A DNA stretch of 21,060 bases, taken from assembly GCA_003153655.1 (NCBI GenBank), contig PMAK01000053.1:5252-26311 (forward strand), read 5' to 3'. The stretch's first letter is position 1, and every line of letters begins with the position of its first letter. Source of the stretch: Phycisphaerales bacterium (GTDB lineage Bacteria > Planctomycetota > Phycisphaerae > Tepidisphaerales > Tepidisphaeraceae). A program made the position numbers and the translations under genes. Positions 14,566 to 20,844 of the stretch are shown here, piece by piece. Below the pieces are notes generated by a model. It did no database searches, was not told the DNA's origin, and was given only the letters and a program-made list of their open reading frames with translations.

Positions 14566-15285
14566 TTATTTCACCAGTTCCATGTTCGTCGCTGATTCCA
14601 GATCGCAGGCGTTTCCTTCGTCGGTATCGATATGCACTTCGAGAATCACCTTGGGGTGATAGCGGACTTTGACGCCGGCGAATGTCAGGCCGCAGGGGCC
14701 GTCGATGCGGAGTTGCATTTCATCGCCGTCCTTCACGCCGTAGTGGGCCATGTCTTCGGTGGACATGTGAGCGTGGCGCTGCGCGCGGATGACGCCGCTG
14801 TTGAGATGGATTGCGCCGTTTGGCCCGAGGACGGTGCAGCCGGGCGCGCCTTCGTGGTTTCCGCTGATTCGCAGCGGGAGATCGATGCCGAGATAGATGC
14901 CATCCGTGCAGCTCAACTCAACCTGCGTGTAATTTCGGAGCGGGCCGAGGATGCGGACATTGGGGATGATCCGCTGGCGCGGGCCGACGACAGTGACGAG
15001 TTGCTCGGAGGCGAATTCGCCTGCTTGATAGAGGTCTTTGAGCTTTGTGAGTTGGGCTCCGCGGCCGAAGAGGATTTCGAGATTCTCTTGATTCAGGTGC
15101 ATATGGCGGGCGGAGACGTTTACCACCAGCGGATGCGGCGGCCCGTGCGATTTTGAGCCGGCGACGGCGCGCTGCTCCCGCTCTGGCGGAGGATTGATCT
15201 GGCCCCGGAGCTTTTGCCGCAAGACCTCGCGAACCAGTCGTTCGACTTCGCGGCGATCCAATATTGAAGTGCTATTTGCAACCAT
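14566..15285 (-). CDS. pduL: PduL-type phosphotransacylase, BMC-targeted
   Basis: A 239-residue PduL phosphate acyltransferase, which exchanges CoA for phosphate to give an acyl-phosphate and so recycles CoA inside the compartment. Zinc ligands lie in the two diagnostic His motifs: VSARHMHLN (H61, H63) and AQRHAHMS (H171, H173), with LEVHIDTDEGNA (H218) near the C-terminus. Residues about 10-27 (DRREVERLVREVLRQKL) form an amphipathic helix that fits an encapsulation peptide, linked by a Pro/Glu-rich stretch to the catalytic domains from about residue 50. It is the first gene of the BMC operon. The ribosome binding site is weak (GAGAAG). Confidence 0.96.
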   Translation of the reverse strand: MVANSTSILDRREVERLVREVLRQKLRGQINPPPEREQRAVAGSKSHGPPHPLVVNVSARHMHLNQENLEILFGRGAQLTKLKDLYQAGEFASEQLVTVVGPRQRIIPNVRILGPLRNYTQVELSCTDGIYLGIDLPLRISGNHEGAPGCTVLGPNGAIHLNSGVIRAQRHAHMSTEDMAHYGVKDGDEMQLRIDGPCGLTFAGVKVRYHPKVILEVHIDTDEGNACDLESATNMELVK

Positions 15286-15420
15286 TTGACGTTATCTTCT
15301 CAATCTTCGTCATAATTGTGCAGTATATTTCATAATAAAGCAATAGTTGTCTTGCGTGAGCATAACTTACTTATTTATATAAAGTTATATCGATATAAAA
15401 AAAAGAATGAGCGTGCGGCG
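15286..15420 (-). promoter_or_regulatory. AT-rich leader and promoter region of the BMC operon
   Basis: This stretch is far more AT-rich than the surrounding coding DNA, especially 15310-15400. On the operon strand a -10-like TATACT lies at 15327-15322, about 40 bases before the pduL start, but I see no good -35 at the right distance. A second inverted repeat, ATAACTT/AAGTTAT (15362-15368 and 15382-15388), overlaps the palindrome annotated separately. Position alone makes this the promoter of the 13-gene operon. Confidence 0.6.
15385..15398. promoter_or_regulatory. Perfect 14-bp palindrome, candidate DeoR operator
   Basis: TTATATCGATATAA is self-complementary over its full length and lies about 100 bases upstream of the pduL start, next to a second inverted repeat. 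The operon encodes one regulator, of the DeoR family, so this is its most likely binding site. It could instead be a chance palindrome in AT-rich DNA. Confidence 0.45.
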
Positions 15421-15452
15421 AAATGATGGCAGCACTTTCCCATCAAACGAGA

Positions 15453-15483
15453 AATCCGGGGCGGTATGGGACCGCCCCGGATT
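15453..15483 (-). terminator. Intrinsic terminator of the TPR lipoprotein gene
   Basis: A perfect 13-bp stem (AATCCGGGGCGGT paired with ACCGCCCCGGATT) with a 5-base loop lies 28 bases after the stop of the minus-strand lipoprotein gene. On that strand it is followed by a T-rich TTTCTCGTTT. It insulates the BMC operon from upstream transcription. Confidence 0.88.
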
Positions 15484-15511
15484 CAACGTATTCACTATTT
15501 GAGAATCAGGA

Positions 15512-16195
15512 TCAGTTGCCTAGTTGCAGTTCGCTGAGACGGGCTTTGGCATCGATCAGCGTCGGATCGCACGCCAGGGCCCTTTGATATTCAGCCTTGG
15601 CTTCCTGCTTGCGACCATCCTGGGAATAGACGCCGGCCAGATCATAATGGATTTCCGCATCCGTCAGGACCGGATTCCACATGAGGACGGCTTCCTGGAT
15701 TTTGTGCTTTCGCGCGAGCATCAACCCGTAGTTGGTGCGGCAATACGCATTCTTGGGGTCTTTCTCAATCCCCTTCTTGTAGGTCTCTTCAGCCAGGTTG
15801 GGCTTGGTTGCTAACTCATAGCAGTAGCCAAGATTGCCATAGCCTTCGGGAGCGTCGTTGCTGAGAACGATATATTGCTTCCAGATCACGATCGATGCAT
15901 CGTATTTCTTTTGCTCAGCGGCAATCACGCCCAGGCGGTACAACGAGGGAAGGTGCTTGGGATCGATGTCCAAGGCCTTATTGTACTGGTGAATCGCGGC
16001 GTCGGCGTTGCCCTGCGATTCAGCCAATTGCCCGGCCGCGTAGCGGGTATTCGCTGTAATTGGCGGATCTTTGGCAACCGGAAGGTTGGCCTCGTCAGCG
16101 TTCAGCTTCGGACCCTCTGCCTGTGTCGCAGCGTTGTGGCTGCTGCACGCACAGAGGAAAAAAGAGAGACAAACGAATGTGATGGCTCGATTCAT
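15512..16195 (-). CDS. TPR-repeat lipoprotein
   Basis: This 227-residue protein has a lipoprotein signal peptide: MNRAITFVCLSFFLCAC, with lipobox LCAC and the lipidated Cys at C17. From about residue 48 to the end it consists of tetratricopeptide repeats, shown by repeated A-x-x-x-Y-x-x-A-L-x-x-D-P patterns (for example AIHQYNKALDIDP, AEETYKKGIEKDP and AKAEYQRALACDP). It is likely a periplasm-facing scaffold, in the style of NlpI or PilF, with no specific partner visible. Start chosen: the ATG at 16195, with GAGGA seven bases upstream; an upstream ATG at 16234 would place 13 residues before the signal peptide. It ends at a strong terminator, so it is monocistronic. Confidence 0.9.
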   Translation of the reverse strand: MNRAITFVCLSFFLCACSSHNAATQAEGPKLNADEANLPVAKDPPITANTRYAAGQLAESQGNADAAIHQYNKALDIDPKHLPSLYRLGVIAAEQKKYDASIVIWKQYIVLSNDAPEGYGNLGYCYELATKPNLAEETYKKGIEKDPKNAYCRTNYGLMLARKHKIQEAVLMWNPVLTDAEIHYDLAGVYSQDGRKQEAKAEYQRALACDPTLIDAKARLSELQLGN

Positions 16196-16245
16196 ATCAT
16201 TGTCCTCGGTCAGTTGACGCGGCAGCTTAAGCAAGCATGGGAAAC

Positions 16246-16266
16246 ATTGCCGGTTCTATCGGCAAT
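16246..16266. promoter_or_regulatory. Inverted repeat next to a -35-like box upstream of ctaA
   Basis: ATTGCCG-N7-CGGCAAT is a perfect 7-bp inverted repeat. It directly abuts a consensus TTGACA (16267-16272) pointing toward ctaA; the matching -10 is weak. It lies between the divergent lipoprotein and heme A synthase genes, where a regulator binding site would be expected. Nothing identifies the regulator. Confidence 0.4.
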
Positions 16267-16410
16267 TTGACACATGCCATGAAGTGACGCTAATTGGTTG
16301 GCTCACAACGCAGGTTATCGGACACTCCGCGACGAACGCGGCATCTTGTCGCAGTGGATTGCGTTGCGAGCGGGAATCGCCAGATTGAGGGATTCGACTT
16401 CGAGCTTCAC

Positions 16411-17472
16411 GTGTCAAAACAAGGATATAACCGGACTGTCCACACGCTGGCGCTGATAACGGCGGCGGCGACCTTCCCACTTATCTTCATGGGCGGCCTC
16501 GTCACCAGCCATGGAGCCGGAATGTCGGTTCCCGATTGGCCGAATTCCTGGGGATACAACATGTTCACCTTTCCGCCGAGCAAATGGGTCGGCGGAATTT
16601 TGTTTGAGCATACACACCGATTGGCGGGGGCTGGTGTTGGGTTGCTGACGATCGCGCTAATGGTCGCGGCGTGGGCAACGGACAAGCGTCGATGGGTGCG
16701 ATGGACCTCCGTGGGAGTTTTCCTGGCGGTGTGCGCGCAGGGCGCGATCGGCGGACTGCGCGTCGTGCTGAGTATTCGCGATCTGGCCATCGTTCATGGT
16801 TGTGCCGCTCAAGTATTTTTCTGCTTTATCGCAGCATTCTGCGTCATGACTTCGCGATTCTGGACAGAAGGCCGTCACTTTCCGGCGGATGAATTGCCCG
16901 CTGCGCGGAAAGTTTTGCCGCTGGCGATTTGCGCGGTGGCGATCATCCTGGTGCAACTCGTCGTCGGCGCGATCATGCGGCATAGTGACGCAGGGTTGGC
17001 GATTCCCGATTTTCCCACCAGCTACGGCCATCTCCTTCCGCCGACGAAGATTGATTCCGCGTTTCGCCAGGAGGCGATTCATCGCTTCGGGCTGAATCTG
17101 GGGCTGAATCGTATCACCTTGTTCCAAATCTGGATCCATTTTGCGCACCGTGTTGGCGCTGTGTTGGTCAGCATTGCGGTGATCGCGCTGGCGGCGATGA
17201 TCCTGATGCGTCTGCGAAATCAGCCGATTTTTTCGAGGCTTGGATATCTGGCGCTGCTGCTCCTGGTCACTCAGGTTACGCTTGGAATCCTGACGGTATT
17301 GATGCGAAAGCCGGCGGATATCGCCTCGGCGCATGTGGCTGTGGGGTCGCTGCTGCTGGTGACGAACTGGGTCATTGTGATGCGATCGCTTGGTGTTGTC
17401 ATCGCATCAAACACGCGCGATTTAGGCCGTCAGCCTGTCGAAGCCCTTCAATATGCGGCGGTGCATGATTAG
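16411..17472 (+). CDS. ctaA: Heme A synthase, COX15/CtaA family
   Basis: This polytopic membrane protein of 353 residues (about eight membrane segments) hydroxylates the heme O methyl group to give heme A for cytochrome c oxidase. It shows the internal duplication of the family: FMGGLVTSHGAGMSVPDWP in the first half and RHSDAGLAIPDFPTSYG in the second. Heme-ligand His residues appear in EHTHRLAG, IVHGCAAQ, FAHRVGAV and SAHVAVGS. Start: I favour the GTG at 16411, a few residues before the first membrane segment; longer non-ATG starts (GTG 16354, TTG 16294) are in frame but add an unlikely soluble tail. ctaB follows 18 bases later. Confidence 0.93.
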   Translation: MSKQGYNRTVHTLALITAAATFPLIFMGGLVTSHGAGMSVPDWPNSWGYNMFTFPPSKWVGGILFEHTHRLAGAGVGLLTIALMVAAWATDKRRWVRWTSVGVFLAVCAQGAIGGLRVVLSIRDLAIVHGCAAQVFFCFIAAFCVMTSRFWTEGRHFPADELPAARKVLPLAICAVAIILVQLVVGAIMRHSDAGLAIPDFPTSYGHLLPPTKIDSAFRQEAIHRFGLNLGLNRITLFQIWIHFAHRVGAVLVSIAVIALAAMILMRLRNQPIFSRLGYLALLLLVTQVTLGILTVLMRKPADIASAHVAVGSLLLVTNWVIVMRSLGVVIASNTRDLGRQPVEALQYAAVHD

Positions 17473-17490
17473 AATCCTTGAACACGTTTC

Positions 17491-18390
17491 ATGAACACAG
17501 CGACTGATATTTGCGATCTATCCGCGGCGACGCCTGAATCGGCGTGGCGGGATTTCTATGAGCTGCTCAAGCCGCGGATGAACCTTCTGATTCTTGGCAC
17601 GACAACGGTGGGATTTTCCATCGCGGCAAGAACGACGGCGGATTGGGCGCGATTGCCCAATGCGCTTTTCGGAACGGCTCTCTGTGCCGCGAGTGCGGCT
17701 ATTTTGAATCAATATCTGGAACGTGAATATGACGGCCTCATGCCGCGCACGGCTCACCGCCCGCTGCCCACCGGCCGAATCTCTCCCGCTCACGCGCTGC
17801 TGCTTGGCGTAACCACGGGATTGTTCGGCGGGCTTTATCTGCTGCTATTCGTGAATTGGATGACGGCCGTGCTGGGCTCGATCACCTTGCTGAGCTATGT
17901 ACTGGTTTATACGCCGCTGAAGCGCGTGACTACATTAAATACGATTGTCGGCGCAATACCCGGCGCGGTGCCACCGATGATGGGTTGGACAGCCGTGACG
18001 GGATCGCTCGCGGCGCCGGCCTGGGCGCTGTTTGGAATTCTGTTCGTCTGGCAAATCCCGCACTTCCTGGCGATCGCGACGTTATATCGGGAGGACTACC
18101 GCCTCGGCGGATTCAAGATGCTTCCGGTGAACGATCCAACGTTGCGGGCCACGGGCAGACAAATTCTGCTGTATAGCGCCGCGATGCTGCCGGTCAGCCT
18201 GTTGCCGGCAATGGTCGGTGTGTGCGGCGAAGTTTACACGGTATCAGCGGTGCTGCTGGGGGTGGGATTTTTTGCATTTTGCGTATCGTGCGCGACCCGT
18301 CGGACGCGAGCTGAGGCTCGAAAACTATTCTTCGCATCGATCATCTACCTGCCCTTACTCTTGGCCGTGCTGATGCTGGATCGGATTTGA
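17491..18390 (+). CDS. ctaB: Heme O synthase (protoheme IX farnesyltransferase), CtaB/CyoE
   Basis: A 299-residue UbiA-superfamily membrane prenyltransferase that adds a farnesyl group to heme b, making heme O, the substrate of the preceding ctaA product. The first Asp-rich motif is present as LNQYLEREYDGLMPRTAHRP, and the second region as YREDYRLGGFKMLPV. YTPLKRVTTLNTIVGAIPGA is a strong family signature. Eight to nine hydrophobic segments fit the family. It is in an operon with ctaA. No oxidase subunit genes are visible in the window. Confidence 0.95.
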   Translation: MNTATDICDLSAATPESAWRDFYELLKPRMNLLILGTTTVGFSIAARTTADWARLPNALFGTALCAASAAILNQYLEREYDGLMPRTAHRPLPTGRISPAHALLLGVTTGLFGGLYLLLFVNWMTAVLGSITLLSYVLVYTPLKRVTTLNTIVGAIPGAVPPMMGWTAVTGSLAAPAWALFGILFVWQIPHFLAIATLYREDYRLGGFKMLPVNDPTLRATGRQILLYSAAMLPVSLLPAMVGVCGEVYTVSAVLLGVGFFAFCVSCATRRTRAEARKLFFASIIYLPLLLAVLMLDRI

Positions 18391-18407
18391 TCAAAAATTC
18401 CATTATC

Positions 18408-18511
18408 AAAATGCAGCCGCAGAGACGCAGAGACGCAGAGAGGGACGCGGAGGAATTAAAAGTCTTCTCTGCATATTCCTCCGCGTCTCTGCGTCTCAGT
18501 GGTTGCATTTT
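18408..18511. repeat. Imperfect inverted repeat, dispersed-repeat (MITE/REP-like) type
   Basis: The left arm (18408-18456) and right arm (18475-18511) are reverse complements, apart from about 12 extra bases in the left arm and a few mismatches, around an 18-base loop. Both arms end in AAAATGCA/TGCATTTT. The core is built of GCAGAGACGCAGAGACGC-like units, a motif I recall as a common intergenic repeat in planctomycetes and other bacteria. It falls between ctaB and the cupredoxin-like gene and extends into the latter's reading frame. Confidence 0.8.
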
Positions 18512-19190
18512 TTTGGCGAGCATGGTTTTGGCCCTTGCCGGCTGCGATCGGGGAAACGTTCCAGAGATTGCACGGGCCGCGGCCGCGGGGGAAGGTGTGA
18601 TTCGTGGGCGAGTGACGCTCGCGGGTTTTTCGCCGTTGCGCAAGGTGATTCCCGGCTCGCCGATGGTCAGCGATGAATCCATTGTCACCGGGCCTGGGCA
18701 GGGGCTGAAGAATGTAATTGTCTATCTCAAGGATGCGCCCAAGGCCACTTTTGTATTGAGGATGCCGGTTGTGCTGGATCAGATTAAGTGCGTCTATGTG
18801 CCGCACGTCGTCGCGGTTCAAACCGGGCAAACGCTACGGCTCAAATCCAGTGATGCGCTATTGCATAATGTCCACCTGAAATGTGCCGTGAATCCAGATG
18901 TTAACTATGGCTTTCCCAGCCCGGGGCAACGCGATATCCAACTCGCGTCGCCCGAAGCGCCGTTTGCGGTACGGTGCGATGTTCATCCATGGATGAACGC
19001 CTGGGTTGGGGTGTTCGACCATCCCTGGTTTGCGGTTACGGGAGATGATGGCAGCTTCACGATCGAGCACGTGCCGCCGGGAAAGTATACGCTTGTCGCC
19101 TGGCAGGAAGTTCTGCCGCAACAGGAAGAGGAGATCACAGTCACCGACGGCGGCGAGACGAAAGTGCCATTTGCGTTCCCAGCCCCATGA
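18411..19190 (+). CDS. Cupredoxin-like lipoprotein with carboxypeptidase-regulatory-like ending
   Basis: The product (259 residues from the ATG at 18411) has a lipobox LAGC with lipidated C45. After a linker comes a cupredoxin-like domain: PHVVAVQTGQTLRLKSSDAL, LHNVH (H152) and RCDVHPWM (C189, H192, M195), a complete type 1 copper ligand set. It ends with a carboxypeptidase-regulatory-like segment (GSFTIEHVPPGKYTLVAWQE). It is probably an outer-surface or periplasmic copper or electron-transfer protein, fitting the cytochrome-oxidase context. The start is uncertain: no ribosome binding site precedes 18411, and residues 1-34 come from the inverted repeat. A TTG at 18513 or ATG at 18522 would leave a very short signal peptide. 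Confidence 0.82.
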   Translation: MQPQRRRDAERDAEELKVFSAYSSASLRLSGCIFLASMVLALAGCDRGNVPEIARAAAAGEGVIRGRVTLAGFSPLRKVIPGSPMVSDESIVTGPGQGLKNVIVYLKDAPKATFVLRMPVVLDQIKCVYVPHVVAVQTGQTLRLKSSDALLHNVHLKCAVNPDVNYGFPSPGQRDIQLASPEAPFAVRCDVHPWMNAWVGVFDHPWFAVTGDDGSFTIEHVPPGKYTLVAWQEVLPQQEEEITVTDGGETKVPFAFPAP

Positions 19191-19200
19191 AATATTCCAA

Positions 19201-20151
19201 ATGCCTGAAACTGAAAACATCGTCGAGATCGATCATCTAAGCCATAGTTATGGCAAGCGCGCGGCCTTGGTGGATTTGTCGCTTCGCGTACGGCGCGGGG
19301 AAATTTTTGGGTTTCTCGGGCCCAATGGAAGCGGAAAGACCACGCTATTTCGCATTCTTTGCACGCTCATTGCTGCGCCTGCGGGGACTGTGAAAATGTT
19401 CGGCCTGGACCTGGCTCAAAGCCGCGAGGAGATTCGCCGTCATCTTGGGGTTGTGTTTCAGTCGGCCAGTCTCGACAAGCAATTGACCGCTAATGAAAAC
19501 CTCCGGCAACAGGGGCGTCTTTATGGATTGCGCGGGGCGGAACTTTCGCGACGAATCGACCGCCTGCTGGAACGCGTGAACCTGCTGGACCGTCGCCATG
19601 AACGCGTCGAGGGATTTTCCGGCGGAATGCGGAGACGGGTGGAATTGGCCAAGGGGATGCTGAATCAGCCGCGCGTTTTGCTGCTGGATGAGCCGAGCAC
19701 GGGGCTGGACCCGGCGGCCCGGATCGACATGTGGAATTACCTGGCCGAAGTGCAACGCACCGACGGCGTGACGATCCTTCTGACCACGCACCTGATGGAC
19801 GAGGCGGACCGATGCTCTCGGCTGGCGATCATGGATCGCGGGAGACTTGCGGTGTGCGATACGCCGGCAGCGATGAAAGAACGGATCGGCGGGGATGTGA
19901 TTAGCCTGAAGACGACTGCGTCGTCACGCGTGGCTGAAATCATCCGCGAGAAATTCCAGTTAGAGACCGAAACGGTGGACGGCATGGTTCGGCTGGAACG
20001 CCAGCGCGGGCATGAGTTTGTTCCGCAACTTATCGAGGCGCTGCCGGGATTGATCGAATCGGTGTCGGTTGGTAAGCCGACGCTGGAGGACGTTTTCATT
20101 CACGTCACGGGACGATTCTTTCGGGATGAGGCTGGGCCGGGCGAAGGGTGA
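19201..20151 (+). CDS. ABC transporter ATP-binding protein (ABC-2/NodI-CcmA type)
   Basis: A 316-residue ATPase with Walker A GPNGSGKTT (K46), Q-loop VVFQSAS (Q87), signature FSGGMRRRVELAKG (S140-G142), Walker B VLLLDEPSTGLDP (D163, E164) and the switch H197. The C-terminal domain ending in PTLEDVFIHVTGR is typical of ATPases paired with ABC-2 permeases for drug, polysaccharide or copper export (NosF/NodI/CcmA-like). No permease gene is in the window. Start: the ATG at 19201, 10 bases after the previous stop and right at the domain; a longer frame to 19006 overlaps the cupredoxin-like gene. Its 3' end overlaps the convergent ArsR gene by 47 bases. Confidence 0.93.
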   Translation: MPETENIVEIDHLSHSYGKRAALVDLSLRVRRGEIFGFLGPNGSGKTTLFRILCTLIAAPAGTVKMFGLDLAQSREEIRRHLGVVFQSASLDKQLTANENLRQQGRLYGLRGAELSRRIDRLLERVNLLDRRHERVEGFSGGMRRRVELAKGMLNQPRVLLLDEPSTGLDPAARIDMWNYLAEVQRTDGVTILLTTHLMDEADRCSRLAIMDRGRLAVCDTPAAMKERIGGDVISLKTTASSRVAEIIREKFQLETETVDGMVRLERQRGHEFVPQLIEALPGLIESVSVGKPTLEDVFIHVTGRFFRDEAGPGEG

Positions 20152-20479
20152 CCGTCCTGCGGCCGATGCGCAGCGAAAAACTTGCTGCCTCGATCTCCAG
20201 GGCGTTGCCATCGGCCAATGTTACAGAAGTGTGAAGGGCGTAAAAAACCTGCTTGCCCTTGCGGCGGTTGGAGATCAGGTTGTTCACGCGCAGCAGGCCA
20301 AGGTGATGGCTCACCGTTGGCTGCGGAAGCTCTAATTCCTTGCATAGGGAACTGACATTGCGCTCTCCCCTGGCGAGCGAGAGCAGAATATTCAGGCGGG
20401 TTTTATCCGAGAGAAGTCGAAAGAGGGAAGCGAGCTGCTCCAAATCCTGATCCAACGCCGAGGCATCCAAGAGAGGCAT
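20105..20479 (-). CDS. ArsR family transcriptional regulator
   Basis: A 124-residue winged-helix protein: LFRLLSDKTRLNILLSLARG, then LCKELELPQPTVSHHLGLLR as the recognition helix, then RRKGKQVFYAL as the wing. The Cys metal-binding motif of ArsR/CadC sensors (CxC) is missing, so the signal, if any, differs. Start chosen: the ATG at 20479 with AGGAG six bases upstream; a longer frame starting at 20530 would begin inside the -10 box. It is transcribed toward the ABC gene and overlaps its end by 47 bases. It may control itself and the oxidase-maturation genes nearby, which is inference. Confidence 0.9.
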   Translation of the reverse strand: MPLLDASALDQDLEQLASLFRLLSDKTRLNILLSLARGERNVSSLCKELELPQPTVSHHLGLLRVNNLISNRRKGKQVFYALHTSVTLADGNALEIEAASFSLRIGRRTVTLRPAQPHPERIVP

Positions 20480-20525
20480 ACGAGGCTCCTGCACATACAA
20501 ATGGAAAGCACAGCGGTTGGTTGCA

Positions 20526-20555
20526 ATCATATTACCGGAAATTTGCGTATTTCAA
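20526..20555 (-). promoter_or_regulatory. Promoter of the arsR-family gene with embedded inverted repeat
   Basis: On the minus strand TTGAAA (20555-20550) and TATGAT (20531-20526) are separated by 18 bases, a good sigma70-type pair. It predicts transcription start near 20519 and a leader of about 40 bases. A GAAAT-N6-ATTTC inverted repeat (20538-20553) overlaps the -35 box and spacer, a suitable site for autorepression by the ArsR protein. Confidence 0.65.
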
Positions 20556-20660
20556 ACAGGGGAAAAGATTAAGGTGATTTGGTTGAGATGGGGTCATACT
20601 GGGCCAAATTGGCATTGGCGGCTGGAGAATGCCTGCAAAAACCGGGGGCGGATGCGTGGC

Positions 20661-20688
20661 TTGACGCTGTTTTGGCGTCACCTAGAAT
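20661..20688 (+). promoter_or_regulatory. Sigma70-like promoter of the tRNA gene
   Basis: TTGACG (20661-20666) and TAGAAT (20683-20688) are separated by 16 bases, each one mismatch from consensus. The expected transcription start is near 20695, about 9 bases before the mature tRNA end. Confidence 0.72.
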
Positions 20689-20703
20689 GGCGTTGAGTTT
20701 CCC

Positions 20704-20774
20704 GGGGCGATGGTCTAACGGGATGACGGCTGAATCGCATTCAGCAAATCGGGGTTCGATTCCCCGTCGCTCCA
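20704..20774 (+). tRNA. tRNA-Ala (anticodon CGC), 71 bases
   Basis: A full cloverleaf can be drawn by hand. The acceptor stem is GGGGCGA with TCGCTCC, including the G3-U70 wobble that marks alanine tRNAs, and discriminator A. The D arm is short (3 bp, GTC/GAC) with conserved A14 and GG. The anticodon stem is GCTGA/TCAGC with loop ATCGCAT, anticodon CGC. The variable loop has four bases. The T arm is CGGGG-TTCGATT-CCCCG. CCA is not encoded. The D arm resembles Gln/Glu tRNAs more than the usual alanine pattern. A good promoter lies just upstream. Confidence 0.85.
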
Positions 20775-20844
20775 TAGCAACAGAACGAGTTTGAACTTTG
20801 CGATTCAATCCTGCCGAAATTTGGGGCTGATGATTGGCGTTGGC

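Noticed and set aside
18421..18500. The repeated GAGACGCAGA units considered as a CRISPR array.
   Set aside because: The units are contiguous and form an inverted repeat without regular spacers, and there are no cas genes.
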